Shown here: positions 27,837-37,954 of the stretch, in pieces
Position numbering within the stretch: the stretch's first letter is position 1
Layout: each line of letters begins with the position of its first letter
Assembly: GCF_002019635.1 (NCBI RefSeq)
Contig: NZ_KV917371.1
Coordinates: 1,718,001-1,782,000, forward strand
DNA: 64,000 nt
Direction of reading: 5' to 3'
Source: Metabacillus halosaccharovorans
GTDB taxonomy: Bacteria; Bacillota; Bacilli; Bacillales; Bacillaceae
Notes under the pieces: model-generated
Told to the model about the DNA's origin: nothing
What the model saw: the letters and a program-made list of their open reading frames with translations, nothing else
The model's database searches: none
Position numbers and translations under genes: made by a program

Positions 27837-28133
27837 CTAAATAAGACCTTTTAGGAGATCCTGTCCTTCCTCACTTTCAAACCAGTTGCCTCCTTTGAAA
27901 GATTCAACCGTCGCAAAATTCATAAATTCACCCACTTTAAGAGCAAGCACATCCCGTACAACTTCATGTACATATAGTTCAGGTGTTTTTTTCCACTTCT
28001 TCATTTTTAAGTACGTCCATAGCCTTTCTTCTGTTACATCCTCATAACCAAGTAAAATAAATTCTTCTAGTTTACTTTTAATTGCCGGTCTTACATGATC
28101 CCGATATTCATCAAACGGCTGCTTATTCATCAT
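27837..28133 (-). CDS. comN: Post-transcriptional regulator ComN
   Basis: A 98-residue soluble protein (NKQPFDEYRDHVRPAIKSKL ... GEFMNFATVESFKGGNWFE) matching the ComN/YrzD family. In B. subtilis ComN promotes accumulation of the late competence comE mRNA and interacts with DivIVA at division sites. ATGATG start after AAAGGAG; the second ATG (28130) has the better spacing, so the protein may be 97 residues. It lies between spoVB (divergent) and secDF as in B. subtilis. Competence linkage fits the presence of comC at 61450. Confidence 0.88.
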   Translation of the reverse strand: MMNKQPFDEYRDHVRPAIKSKLEEFILLGYEDVTEERLWTYLKMKKWKKTPELYVHEVVRDVLALKVGEFMNFATVESFKGGNWFESEEGQDLLKGLI

Positions 28134-28200
28134 AACACTCCTTTTAGTCGAGTCGATTTCTATTTGTTATATTTCAACCATTCACAATCTGCTTAGAACT

Positions 28201-28232
28201 TGTCATGCTTGGCCTATTGGCTCGCATATAGT
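28201..28232 (+). promoter_or_regulatory. Putative sigma-E promoter of spoVB
   Basis: CATATAGT (28225-28232) is close to the sigma-E -10 consensus CATACANT and TGTCATGCT (28201-28209) resembles its -35. spoVB is known to be sigma-E dependent in B. subtilis, which supports the reading. Confidence 0.55.
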
Positions 28233-28275
28233 AATTGTATATGATTCCACGTTATTTGAGAAGGCAGGGAGAAAA

Positions 28276-29847
28276 ATGTCAAAGCAGACGTTTCTAAAAG
28301 GAACGCTTATTTTAATTCTAGCAGGGTTTATTACTCGTGTCCTGGGTTTTATTAATCGGATTGTTGTTGCTCGTTTTATCGGTGAAGAAGGAGTAGGACT
28401 ATACAATATGGCAGTTCCAACCCTGGTGCTGGTCATTACAATTACTCAACTTGGATTACCTGTTGCGATTTCAAAACTTGTTGCAGAAGCGGAAGCACAG
28501 GGTGATCATCGAAGAATAAAAAAAATACTGGTTGTCTCACTCTCTGTTACCTGCACATTAAGTCTCATCTTTACGCCAGCCATGATTTTACTTGCACCTT
28601 ATTTATCTCAGCACGTCTTTACAGATCACCGTACCTATTGGCCGCTATTAGCCATTGCACCAGTTGTACCAATTGTCGCCATTTCATCGGTTATTCGTGG
28701 GTATTTTCAAGGAAAACAAAATATGCGTCCAGCAGCTATTTCCCAAGTTTTAGAACAAATTGTTCGAATTTCTCTTGTTGCAGTTTGTACTAGTGCTTTC
28801 CTGCCATACGGAATTGAATATGCAGCTGCAGGTGCGATGATTTCAGCTGTTATTGGTGAATTGGCTTCCCTTTTATACTTAGTGACAATGTTTAAAATGA
28901 AAAAGAAAATAAAAATTCGCAGAAAATTTTTCAATTCAGTAAAAAATGGGAAAGAAACATTGAATCAGTTAATGAACATCGCCCTTCCCACAACCGGAAG
29001 TAGATTCATCGGAAATATTTCCTGGTTTTTTGAGCCAATCGTAGTTGCGAATAGCTTATATATCGCAGGTGTCGCAACGGCCGCTGCAACTAAACAATAC
29101 GGTGCACTCACCGGATATGCCATACCTTTACTTATGCTTCCATCATTTATTACCTTTTCGTTATCAACCTCATTAGTTCCTGCCATTAGTGAAGCAATGG
29201 CGAACAATCAATTAAAAACAGTTGAACACCGATTACAGCAAGCTCTACGCTTGTCCCTTATTAGCGGAGGATTGGCGTGTGTTATTTTATACGTATTTTC
29301 AGATCCGTTAATGACTGTTATGTACGGAACGAATAAATCAGCTATATTTGTTCAGGTAATGGCCCCTTTCTTTATTTTTCATTACTTTCAAGGTCCTTTG
29401 CAGGCAGTTTTACAAGCCTTGGATTTGGCAAAGGCTGCTATGATCAATAGTTTAATTGGCTCAGTTGTTAAAACAGCTCTCATCTTTGTCCTTGCCACAC
29501 GTCCATCTCTTGGAATCATGGGGGCAGCACTCGCAATTGTTATCGGAATAATGCTTGTAACCTTACTGCACTTAGCGACTGTCATAAAGGTTGTACCATT
29601 CACAATACATGTTAGGGAGTATGTAAAGAGTGGTGTAACAATGGTGCTTGCAGGATTAGCTGGATTCTTTGCCTATGAGTACATATTCGAAACGACTCCT
29701 CTTATCTTTAGGTTACTTACAAGTTTGAGTATCACAACGGTCATTTACTGTTTACTCCTTCTTGTCTTCAAATTAGTTGAAAAAGATGAAGTAAAACGGA
29801 TACCATTTGTTGGTTCTTATCTTTCTAGACTTATACCTGTTAAATAA
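28276..29847 (+). CDS. spoVB: Stage V sporulation protein B (MOP-family flippase)
   Basis: A 523-residue integral membrane protein with about 14 membrane helices of the MVF/MATE (MOP) superfamily. SpoVB acts in the mother cell in spore cortex peptidoglycan synthesis and is related to lipid II flippases. The N-terminal part FLKGTLILILAGFITRVLGFINRIVVARF and ARxIG-type signature are characteristic. ATG at 28276 after GGCAGGGAG. Monocistronic: a sigma-E-like promoter precedes it and a strong terminator follows. Confidence 0.95.
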   Translation: MSKQTFLKGTLILILAGFITRVLGFINRIVVARFIGEEGVGLYNMAVPTLVLVITITQLGLPVAISKLVAEAEAQGDHRRIKKILVVSLSVTCTLSLIFTPAMILLAPYLSQHVFTDHRTYWPLLAIAPVVPIVAISSVIRGYFQGKQNMRPAAISQVLEQIVRISLVAVCTSAFLPYGIEYAAAGAMISAVIGELASLLYLVTMFKMKKKIKIRRKFFNSVKNGKETLNQLMNIALPTTGSRFIGNISWFFEPIVVANSLYIAGVATAAATKQYGALTGYAIPLLMLPSFITFSLSTSLVPAISEAMANNQLKTVEHRLQQALRLSLISGGLACVILYVFSDPLMTVMYGTNKSAIFVQVMAPFFIFHYFQGPLQAVLQALDLAKAAMINSLIGSVVKTALIFVLATRPSLGIMGAALAIVIGIMLVTLLHLATVIKVVPFTIHVREYVKSGVTMVLAGLAGFFAYEYIFETTPLIFRLLTSLSITTVIYCLLLLVFKLVEKDEVKRIPFVGSYLSRLIPVK

Positions 29848-29852
29848 GATAG

Positions 29853-29892
29853 AAAAAGAGAAGCTGATTGCGTTTTCAGCTTCTCTTTCTTA
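29853..29892. terminator. Bidirectional terminator between spoVB and yrbG
   Basis: AAAGAGAAGCTGA (29855-29867) pairs with TCAGCTTCTCTTT (29876-29888) over an eight-base loop, with A- and T-rich flanks. It serves the convergent spoVB and yrbG genes. Confidence 0.9.
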
Positions 29893-30549
29893 ATTTTTAT
29901 CTTCATCCTTTAAATCAATATAAAATACTCCATTCCCAAACGTACATAGAGAAATTTGTTTCATTTCTTTGTAACCTAATTTTTTAAGCTGTTGTCTTAA
30001 CCATAGGTTGTTTTTTTGAATGATATCTAAATTATTCTCCTGAATGATACCATCAACTATAAGCGGCAATTGTAATTCCGTCTTTTTTTTACCCTTATTT
30101 TGTTTCTCTATAACTGATAGTTTTCCCGATGGTTCAAGAATGGCAAACTCAACATCCGCTACATTATTAATATCCTTGTCCCGAAGCTGAGTCATTAAAT
30201 CATCGAAATTATATCGTTGTGTCCTCATGGCATGCTCATCAACTTTTCCCTGGTTAATGATAATCGTCGGCTTCCCATCTAATAAATGTCTAATTTTTTG
30301 ATTTTTCAAGGAGATATAGGCCAAGGAGATTTGAATGATCATTAAGATAAGCATAGGAATAACAGTATGTACGAGTGGATCCTTAGGGTCTTCAATGGCC
30401 GTTACAGCCATTTCCGCGATCATAATAAAAACGACAAGATCTAAGATGCTCAATTCACCTATTTCTCTTTTTCCCATTACCCTAAAAATAAAAACGATGA
30501 GAAAATATAGTAACAGGGTCCGAATTAAGATCGTTAAATAATATTCCAC
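29890..30549 (-). CDS. yrbG: DUF421 membrane protein YrbG
   Basis: About 219 residues of the DUF421/YetF family: three N-terminal membrane segments (about 4-85 in this numbering) followed by a soluble alpha/beta domain ([37 protein letters not shown]). Family members occur in many spore formers; some relatives affect germination, but YrbG has no proven role. The frame opens at 30573, yet the GTG at 30547-30549 follows AAAGGAG and starts right at the first helix, so it is preferred. Convergent with spoVB. Confidence 0.88.
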   Translation of the reverse strand: MEYYLTILIRTLLLYFLIVFIFRVMGKREIGELSILDLVVFIMIAEMAVTAIEDPKDPLVHTVIPMLILMIIQISLAYISLKNQKIRHLLDGKPTIIINQGKVDEHAMRTQRYNFDDLMTQLRDKDINNVADVEFAILEPSGKLSVIEKQNKGKKKTELQLPLIVDGIIQENNLDIIQKNNLWLRQQLKKLGYKEMKQISLCTFGNGVFYIDLKDEDKN

Positions 30550-30627
30550 TATTATGTTCTCCTTTCCTCCCACATACCTTATTACTTATTTTGAACGATA
30601 TGCCATGTTTTATGTAAAGAATTAACT

Positions 30628-31920
30628 TTATACTGTAAAGTGAATTAAGTAACGAAAATAAATATAGACGGAGGATATTCCGAGTGAGATAATGACAATT
30701 GGAAACCCCACTTTTAAGAATTCAATAAATTTAATATCTTCCTTTTCCTTAGCAGCTAAACCTGCTACAACCAGATTTGAACTTGCTCCCAGTAATGTAC
30801 CGTTGCCTCCCAAACATGCGCCTAATGCTAAGGACCACCATAATGGGTCAAGGTTTGTCATTCCATAATCTTTGAATTCAAGAATCACAGGTATCATTGC
30901 TGCAACAAAAGGGATATTATCCACAAATCCTGATAGGACACCTGTCATCCAAAGAATTAGCATAGACGTTTTAGGTAAATCACCTTCTGTATAAAAAACT
31001 AATCCTCTGGCAAGCTCATCTATAATTCCAACCTCTTCAAGCCCTCCTATTAACATAAAAAGGCCGATAAAGAAAAATAATGTTCCCCATTCTACCTGCT
31101 TAAATACCTCATCTGGCTTATATTCATCATGTGTTAATAATAACAATAACAAAGCCCCTGCTAATGCAATACTTGTTAAATCAATATGAAGAAGTGGATT
31201 TAACATAAAACCTATTATCGTCATGATCAAAACAGAAACTGACTTAGGCAGTGCAGGTGTTACCTTTAAATAATCCCTTGCTCTAATGGAAGTTAACTTT
31301 TTCTGATCAATATGATTAGCCTTTAATTTGTCCCAATAAACAAAAATTAAATAACCCAGTATCACGAAAAAAATAAGCAGGACTATAGGGCTTAAGTGAA
31401 TTAGAAAAGCATTAAATGTTAAATGATCAACTGCTTGACCGATCATAATATTTGGAGGGTCTCCAATTAAAGTGGCTGTCCCCCCAATATTTGAAGCAAT
31501 GATAATGGAAATTAAATAAGGGATGGCGGGTATATGAATCATTCTAACAATTGTCAGGATGATAGGCACAAGCAATAATACCATTGTAACATTGGCTAAA
31601 AATGCTGACCCAATTGCAGTTAAAATTGTAATAACAATTAGTAATGGAATAGGTCGTCCTTTAACCATTTTTGCCATGACAATTGCTAAGAATTCAAACA
31701 CGCCTGTCTGACTTGTAATGATAACAATGAGCATCATCGCAAATAATAAGGCGATTGTATTCCAATCGATATACGTAACAAATGCCTTGTTAACATCATA
31801 TATGCCTACAATAAGCATGGCAATTCCACCTAAGCCGGCTGCTAGTGCCCGATCAATCTTCTCCGTCATAATGACTATATATGTGATGAGAAAGATGATA
31901 ACTGTTAACACAGTAAACAT
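30628..31920 (-). CDS. ArsB/NhaD-type ion transporter (IT superfamily)
   Basis: A 430-residue permease with about 11-12 membrane segments. The two-fold repeat of the ion transporter superfamily is visible, including GGTATLIGDPPNIMIG in the first half and the matching GGNGTLLGASSNLVVAG in the second, typical of the ArsB/NhaD/citrate-permease family. Substrate could be Na+/H+, arsenite or an anion; nothing nearby (no arsR, arsC or arsA) supports arsenite. ATG after GGGGGGAGTAGGAA. No gene for it is expected at this place in B. subtilis, so it is a local addition or a loss there. Confidence 0.88.
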   Translation of the reverse strand: MFTVLTVIIFLITYIVIMTEKIDRALAAGLGGIAMLIVGIYDVNKAFVTYIDWNTIALLFAMMLIVIITSQTGVFEFLAIVMAKMVKGRPIPLLIVITILTAIGSAFLANVTMVLLLVPIILTIVRMIHIPAIPYLISIIIASNIGGTATLIGDPPNIMIGQAVDHLTFNAFLIHLSPIVLLIFFVILGYLIFVYWDKLKANHIDQKKLTSIRARDYLKVTPALPKSVSVLIMTIIGFMLNPLLHIDLTSIALAGALLLLLLTHDEYKPDEVFKQVEWGTLFFFIGLFMLIGGLEEVGIIDELARGLVFYTEGDLPKTSMLILWMTGVLSGFVDNIPFVAAMIPVILEFKDYGMTNLDPLWWSLALGACLGGNGTLLGASSNLVVAGLAAKEKEDIKFIEFLKVGFPIVIISLGISSVYIYFRYLIHFTV

Positions 31921-32142
31921 TTCCTACTCCCCCCTTTTTAAACTCCTTCTTTCTCATGATCTATCTGTTAAATCTTTCATTACATTTTTTCTGTCAATTA
32001 AACAGCAGTCCCATTACCATCATATGATGCAAGTCCACTAAAATATTTGTAGTCTATTTTTTTCTTCCATGAATATTCTGTAATAAAGACGAGCATAAAC
32101 AAGCTCGAATTAAATTTGTTCAGATTGAAAGGGGGAAGCTTT

Positions 32143-32523
32143 GTGGAAACAAAAAAGTGGGGAAAAGCGATCCTATTTGGTCTTATCACCATTTTTGTTA
32201 TGGCTCTTGTTACGAGTCTCATATTTTCTTTGCTTTTAAAATTCACAAGTCTCACTGAATCTTCTATTACATGGCTCATTCTCGGTTTATCTATTTTAGC
32301 CTTGTTCATTGGCGGATTTGTCGCAGGAGGAAACGGAAAGGAAAAAGGCTGGCTAATCGGAGGAATTACAGCTATTCTTTTTTCACTCATTATTCTTTTA
32401 TTTAAATTTTTAGGTCATGGCGAGATCTTCTCGGTGCAGGAGCTCATGTATCATGGAGGATTTTTATTAATTGCCATGTTAGGTGGTATTTTCGGAGTGA
32501 ATGTGTCTTCATCGAGGGCATAA
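32143..32523 (+). CDS. yrzE: TIGR04086-family membrane protein YrzE
   Basis: A 126-residue protein with four membrane segments (about 8-35, 40-62, 68-90, 97-120), the glycine-rich loop GGFVAGGNGKEKGWLIGG and the C-terminal GGFLLIAMLGGIFGVN, which fits the TIGR04086/YrzE family. The GTG at 32143 is preceded by AAAGGGGG, so the frame extension upstream to 32116 is not coding. Function unknown. A long palindromic repeat follows its stop codon. Confidence 0.85.
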   Translation: METKKWGKAILFGLITIFVMALVTSLIFSLLLKFTSLTESSITWLILGLSILALFIGGFVAGGNGKEKGWLIGGITAILFSLIILLFKFLGHGEIFSVQELMYHGGFLLIAMLGGIFGVNVSSSRA

Positions 32524-32525
32524 GA

Positions 32526-32655
32526 AATGCGTAAGCGCCTTGAACAGCCTCGGGCAAATAAGACGCAAATGAATAGAAGACGTTCATTGTCTTCAATTCA
32601 TTTGTGGCTTATGACCTCGAGGGCCTAGGCGCTGGAGCTAGACACTAACGCTAAG
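32526..32655. repeat. Long palindromic intergenic repeat
   Basis: A roughly 120-130-base element with nested arms. Outer arms AAGCGCC (32533-32539) and AGGCGCT lie around a middle stem AAATGAATaGAAGAC / GTCTTCaATTCATTT (32567-32581 with 32589-32603) over a seven-base loop. Its outer words, GCGTAAGCGCCTTG and GGCGCTGGAGCTAGACA, are ones I recognise from a widespread intergenic repeat of Bacillaceae genomes. Only one copy lies in this window. It may fold into a large RNA hairpin; it encodes nothing. Confidence 0.8.
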
Positions 32656-32676
32656 TACTATATTCTTACCTAAAAT

Positions 32677-32704
32677 AAAAACCAGGGCCTATGTCCCTGG
32701 TTTT
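32677..32704. terminator. Bidirectional terminator between yrzE and yajC
   Basis: AAAAACCAGGG and CCCTGGTTTT form a 10-bp stem with a six-base loop, flanked by A and T tracts, just beyond the yajC stop codon. Confidence 0.9.
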
Positions 32705-32716
32705 ATTATGTACTTA

Positions 32717-32977
32717 TTAATCTCTAATAACTTCACGTACAGATTTACGATCGAATGTAAGACGAGTTCCATCTCCAACTTTAAGAACAATTTTGTTCTC
32801 GTCAATTGAGTCAAGGATACCGTGTAATCCACCGATTGTTACAATTTTGTCACCTTTGGTTAGGCTATTTTGCATTTCACGAACCGCTTTTTGTTGTTTT
32901 TGTTGCGGACGAATCAGCAAGAAGTAAAAAATCGCAAACATTAATACTAACGGTAAGACTGTTCCTAACATTTCCAT
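32717..32977 (-). CDS. yajC: SecDF-associated translocase subunit YajC
   Basis: An 86-residue protein with one N-terminal membrane helix (about 4-22), then PQQKQQKAVREMQNSLTKGDKIVTIGGLHG, the standard YajC signature, and a soluble C-terminal beta domain. YajC is an accessory subunit of the Sec translocon with SecDF. ATG after AAAGGGGTG. It follows tgt by 25 bases, the usual tgt-yajC arrangement. Confidence 0.96.
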   Translation of the reverse strand: MEMLGTVLPLVLMFAIFYFLLIRPQQKQQKAVREMQNSLTKGDKIVTIGGLHGILDSIDENKIVLKVGDGTRLTFDRKSVREVIRD

Positions 32978-33002
32978 TTATATCACCCCTTTCATGCGGG
33001 TA

Positions 33003-34160
<1,158 letters not shown>

Positions 34161-34205
34161 TTAAACAAGAAGTACGAAAGCACCTCTTATATAACACCAT
34201 TTTAT

Positions 34206-35234
34206 TTAAATGATCAGCATTGCATCTCCAAAGCTAAAGAAGCGATATTTCTCTTTTACAGCTGTTTCATATGCATTTATCACATATTCTCTAGAAGCTA
34301 AAGCACTTACTAGCATAATCAGCGATGATTTTGGAAGGTGAAAGTTTGTAACCATTCCATCAATCCCTTTAAATTCATAGCCTGGATAAATAAAAATATT
34401 CGTCCAGCCACTTTCTGCAACAAATTGACCATTATGTTTAGAAGCAATTGTTTCAAGCGTTCTCGTAGAAGTGGTTCCCACTGTGATAATTCTTCCGCCA
34501 TTGGATCTTACGTTATTTAACATTGCAGCTGTTCCATCGGTTACTTGATAAAATTCTGCATGCATTTCATGCTCTTCTACCGTGTCTGCACTTACCGGAC
34601 GGAAAGTTCCTAAACCAACATGTAAGGTAATAAAGGCGATATGAACTCCCTTTTCTTTTAACTGGTCAAGAATTTCCTCTGTAAAATGCAACCCAGCAGT
34701 TGGAGCAGCTGCAGAACCAATTTCACGTGAAAAAACAGTTTGGTAACGTTCACGATCATCTAATTGTTCTTTTATATAAGGTGGTAGAGGCATCTCTCCT
34801 AATGTCTCGAGCACTTCATAAAAAATACCTTCATATTCAAACTTTAGCAATCGGCCGCCATGATCACTAGTTCCGACACATGTTGCTTTTAAGTTACCGG
34901 AACCAAATGTAATAACAGTTCCTTCTTTTACCCTTTTAGCAGGTTTCACCAATGTTTCCCATATGTCATCTTCCTGCTGCTTTAGTAATAATATTTCGAT
35001 GCTTGCACCTGTATCTTCCTTGATACCGAATAAACGTGCCGGCATCACCCTGGTATTGTTTAATACTAAGCAATCACCAGCTTGCAAATAATTAATAATT
35101 GATTTAAACGATTCATGTTTAAGATCTCCATTATCTTTTTGAAGAACCATTAGTCTTGACGCATCACGTTCTTTTAATGGAACTTGTGCGATTAATTCTT
35201 CAGGAAGATGAAAATCAAATAATTCTACTTTCAA
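34206..35234 (-). CDS. queA: S-adenosylmethionine:tRNA ribosyltransferase-isomerase
   Basis: QueA transfers and isomerises the ribosyl part of SAM to preQ1-tRNA, giving epoxyqueuosine. The 342-residue protein [19 protein letters not shown]... aligns end to end with B. subtilis QueA from memory, ending [13 protein letters not shown]. The frame is open to a GTG at 35241-35243, but AGGTGA precedes the TTG at 35232-35234, which gives the family start. Conserved [13 protein letters not shown] and GTTSTRTLE are present. Followed by tgt after 57 bases. Confidence 0.97.
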   Translation of the reverse strand: MKVELFDFHLPEELIAQVPLKERDASRLMVLQKDNGDLKHESFKSIINYLQAGDCLVLNNTRVMPARLFGIKEDTGASIEILLLKQQEDDIWETLVKPAKRVKEGTVITFGSGNLKATCVGTSDHGGRLLKFEYEGIFYEVLETLGEMPLPPYIKEQLDDRERYQTVFSREIGSAAAPTAGLHFTEEILDQLKEKGVHIAFITLHVGLGTFRPVSADTVEEHEMHAEFYQVTDGTAAMLNNVRSNGGRIITVGTTSTRTLETIASKHNGQFVAESGWTNIFIYPGYEFKGIDGMVTNFHLPKSSLIMLVSALASREYVINAYETAVKEKYRFFSFGDAMLII

Positions 35235-35282
35235 AGCATTCACCTAATTTCTAACTTACTTATTTAACTTTGTTGTTCTTTT

Positions 35283-35483
35283 TTATTTAAATCGACCAAA
35301 AAACGAGAAAACAAAGGATAGAATAATACTGACGACAATACAGGTTACGATAGGGAAAAAGACTGTCGTATTTCCTTTTTTAAACACAATATCACCTGGT
35401 AGTTTTCCAATAAACTGCAGAAAAAATCCAACCACTAGAAGGATTCCGCCAATAATCATTAATACTTTTGGAAAATCAATCAT
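35283..35483 (-). CDS. yrzS: DUF2905 small membrane protein (YrzS-like)
   Basis: A 66-residue protein [20 protein letters not shown]... with two membrane segments (about 6-26 and 42-63) separated by [20 protein letters not shown], the DUF2905 signature. The ATG at 35481-35483 lies inside the last codons of ruvB (8-base overlap) and behind GGAGG, so translation is probably coupled to ruvB. Function unknown. Confidence 0.88.
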   Translation of the reverse strand: MIDFPKVLMIIGGILLVVGFFLQFIGKLPGDIVFKKGNTTVFFPIVTCIVVSIILSFVFSFFGRFK

Positions 35484-36480
35484 GATGAGGGGCCTCCATT
35501 TGAAAATGTTTATAGACGAGATCTGTAACAATTCTTCCCCTGGGTGTTCGTTGCAGGAAACCTATCTGTAATAAATAGGGCTCATAAACGTCCTCAATCG
35601 TATGTGATTCTTCTCCTATTGTTGCCGAAATCGTATCAATTCCAACCGGTCCGCCACGAAATTTCTCAATAATTCCTAAAAGTAATTTGTGGTCGATATG
35701 ATCAAGACCAAGTTTATCTACCTGAAGTCGTTCAAGTGCATCCACCGCTAATTCGGTTGAGATGGTTTCTTCACCCATTACTTGTGCAAAATCTCTCACC
35801 CTCTTAAGAAGTCGATTGGCTATTCGTGGTGTACCTCTTGATCTTCTGGCCATTTCAATCGCAGCATTATGTTCCAAACCAATTCCAAAGAGATCAGCTG
35901 TTCTTTCAATAATATAAGCTAGCTGGTTCTCATTATAATATTCCAGCCTGCTTAAGACACCAAATCGGTCACGAAGTGGAGCTGTTAAAAGGCCCACTCT
36001 TGTTGTTGCACCGATTAACGTAAATGGCGGGAGATCCAACCGGACAGATCTTGCCGTTGATCCTTTTCCAATGACGATATCCAAGCAAAAATCTTCCATT
36101 GCAGGATATAAAACTTCCTCAATTGATCGATGCAAACGATGAATTTCATCAATAAATAAAACATCACCAGGTTCGAGAGCAGTTAATACGGCTGCCAGAT
36201 CACCCGGCCTCTCGATCGCCGGCCCTGAGGTAGTTCTTATATTAACACCCATTTCATTGGCAATAATTGTTGCCAATGTTGTTTTCCCTAAACCTGGTGG
36301 TCCATATAAAAGTACATGATCAAGTGTCTCACTCCGCATCTTAGCTGCTTCAATAAACACTCTTAAATTTTCCTTTACTTTATCTTGACCAATATACTGT
36401 GACAGTGTTTGTGGTCTTAAGGTTTGTTCAATATAGGATTCTTGTATATCCGCTTCACCCGAAACAAGGCGTTCATCCAT
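35476..36480 (-). CDS. ruvB: Holliday junction branch migration helicase RuvB
   Basis: AAA+ motor of 334 residues that drives branch migration with RuvA. Walker [13 protein letters not shown], Walker [12 protein letters not shown], sensor 1 [10 protein letters not shown], arginine finger in PLRDRFGV and C-terminal winged helix [17 protein letters not shown] after AAGGTGATAAC, nine bases after the ruvA stop codon. Normal length. Co-transcribed with ruvA and probably SOS-controlled through the site upstream of ruvA. Confidence 0.98.
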   Translation of the reverse strand: MDERLVSGEADIQESYIEQTLRPQTLSQYIGQDKVKENLRVFIEAAKMRSETLDHVLLYGPPGLGKTTLATIIANEMGVNIRTTSGPAIERPGDLAAVLTALEPGDVLFIDEIHRLHRSIEEVLYPAMEDFCLDIVIGKGSTARSVRLDLPPFTLIGATTRVGLLTAPLRDRFGVLSRLEYYNENQLAYIIERTADLFGIGLEHNAAIEMARRSRGTPRIANRLLKRVRDFAQVMGEETISTELAVDALERLQVDKLGLDHIDHKLLLGIIEKFRGGPVGIDTISATIGEESHTIEDVYEPYLLQIGFLQRTPRGRIVTDLVYKHFQMEAPHHD

Positions 36481-36489
36481 GTTATCACC

Positions 36490-37098
36490 TTACTTTAATA
36501 GCTTTTGCAATGCTTTTTTTACATATTGATCTGTTGTTAACGTTTCTTTTTGTAAGGATGGAACAATTTTTTTAATCTCTCGTTCAGCATATCCCAGCAC
36601 TTTCAACGCTTCTATTGCTTCATTAAGCGCATGATTTGCAGACTCTTTATACTCTATTTCTTCATGGTTAAAGAGATCAGGGGAATATAATGCAGCCACA
36701 TCGGCAAGTTTTCCTTTTAGATCCAGAATAATCTGACGCGCTGTCTTTTTTCCAACTCCAGGGAATTTCACTAAAAACGTGTCATTTTCATTTTCAATTG
36801 CCTCTATAACCTGGGATGGATTACCAGATGCCAAAATGGCCAACGCTCCCTTTGGTCCAATACCGGTTACATTCAATAATTTCATGAACAGTGCTTTTTC
36901 TTCCCTGGAAGAGAACCCGTATAACGCTATTAGATCTTCTCTCACATGTTGATATGTATAGACAATCGTTTCTTCTTTACGACTTTTTGTGTAACTAAAA
37001 GGGTTTGGGGCATGTATCTGGTATCCAATTCCATGATGATCTATCACGATATACTCAGGAGTGATGTGATCCACAAATCCTTTAACAAATTCAATCAT
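36490..37098 (-). CDS. ruvA: Holliday junction DNA helicase subunit RuvA
   Basis: 202-residue junction-recognition protein. Domain I OB fold ([21 protein letters not shown]), domain II with two helix-hairpin-helix motifs ([16 protein letters not shown] and [19 protein letters not shown]) and domain III ([21 protein letters not shown]) that binds RuvB. ATG after GAGGTGAGG. First gene of the ruvA-ruvB unit; an extended -10 promoter and a LexA-like box lie 60-90 bases upstream. Confidence 0.98.
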   Translation of the reverse strand: MIEFVKGFVDHITPEYIVIDHHGIGYQIHAPNPFSYTKSRKEETIVYTYQHVREDLIALYGFSSREEKALFMKLLNVTGIGPKGALAILASGNPSQVIEAIENENDTFLVKFPGVGKKTARQIILDLKGKLADVAALYSPDLFNHEEIEYKESANHALNEAIEALKVLGYAEREIKKIVPSLQKETLTTDQYVKKALQKLLK

Positions 37099-37160
37099 TT
37101 CCTCACCTCTAGTGACTGTACCTCATTGTGTCAATCATTTCTTTCATCAGAAGAATTTCA

Positions 37161-37190
37161 GCGCACAATTGTTCTCATCATTATATCATA
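37161..37190 (-). promoter_or_regulatory. ruvA promoter with LexA-like box
   Basis: Minus-strand extended -10 TGATATAAT (TATAAT at 37180-37185) is followed at the expected start site by AGAACAATTGTGC (37162-37174). This differs at one position from the Bacillus LexA half-site pattern GAAC-N4-GTTC. ruvAB is SOS-regulated in B. subtilis, so the match is meaningful though imperfect. Confidence 0.5.
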
Positions 37191-37242
37191 CCATTAATAG
37201 CAGTTAGTTTGTATTCCAAAATCGTTATTTTTTCTTAAAGTA

Positions 37243-37281
37243 CAAAAAAAGCTAACCCGATATTTATCTCTCAGATTAGCG
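37243..37281 (-). terminator. Intrinsic terminator after bofC
   Basis: Minus-strand GCTAATCTGA pairs with TCGGGTTAGC (two G-U pairs), then seven T. It begins 14 bases after the bofC stop codon. Confidence 0.85.
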
Positions 37282-37294
37282 TTTTTAATGACTA

Positions 37295-37828
37295 TTACTT
37301 CTTTTCAATCTTTGAATATGTTTCATATATTTTTAACACTTCCAGATATTGATCTTTTGACTCAATTCTTATTCCTTCCATTAACTCATCGTGCTTGTGG
37401 CTCTCTAATTTCTCCACATCTAATTGAAAAAATGATTGTATAATATCATTAGAACCAGGTCTCCCATTAAAAATCGAAAATATACCGTCACCAGTAATGC
37501 CAAAATATCCATTCGTTTTTAACAATGGTGATATATCATCGACTTTTCTTTGAAATACTATACTCTCCTTATTATGATCAAGTAGTATCCAATCTGAATA
37601 CATTTCCACTATTTCCCCTATAGAAGTTGCTTTCTCAAGGATAATTTCTTCACTTATCTCTCCATCTAAGTATTTTCTTTGTAACACTACTTTTACAGAT
37701 GAGGGATGTTGAATACTATTTACTTCTGCCATAACAGGCATGGCAGAATCAATGCTTACGAAACTAATAAAGAGAAAAACAACAAAAATACATACAGTTA
37801 GGATGTGACTGTGATAAGACATTCTCAT
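37295..37828 (-). CDS. bofC: BofC, forespore-secreted checkpoint protein
   Basis: A 177-residue protein with a signal peptide (hydrophobic core about 8-32) for export from the forespore into the intermembrane space. BofC of B. subtilis modulates SpoIVB, whose signal activates sigma-K processing by the SpoIVFA/BofA/SpoIVFB complex; spoIVFA and spoIVFB are both in this window. The N-terminal beta domain (VKVVLQRKYLDGEISEEIILE) and the C-terminal part (DGIFSIFNGRPGSNDIIQSFFQLD) match the family. ATG after GAGGTGAG. Flanked by terminators, so monocistronic. Confidence 0.9.
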   Translation of the reverse strand: MRMSYHSHILTVCIFVVFLFISFVSIDSAMPVMAEVNSIQHPSSVKVVLQRKYLDGEISEEIILEKATSIGEIVEMYSDWILLDHNKESIVFQRKVDDISPLLKTNGYFGITGDGIFSIFNGRPGSNDIIQSFFQLDVEKLESHKHDELMEGIRIESKDQYLEVLKIYETYSKIEKK

Positions 37829-37919
37829 CTATCTCACCTCATTCATATAAATTCACATGCAATCAATATTATTGTAGCCATTAGTAGAAGTTTTAACCAA
37901 AAGAAACCAAAACTAATAT

Positions 37920-37951
37920 AAAAAGCAAGAGACAATGGCCTCTTGCTTTTT
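37920..37951 (-). terminator. Intrinsic terminator after coxA
   Basis: AAAAAGCAAGAG and CTCTTGCTTTTT form a 12-bp stem around an eight-base loop three bases past the coxA stop codon; usable on both strands. Confidence 0.92.
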
Positions 37952-37954
37952 ATA

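Noticed and set aside
31990-32090. Minus-strand frame ending GLASYDGNGTAV upstream of the transporter gene
   Set aside because: Looks protein-like at its end, but no in-frame start with ribosome site exists and the frame runs antisense into yrzE.
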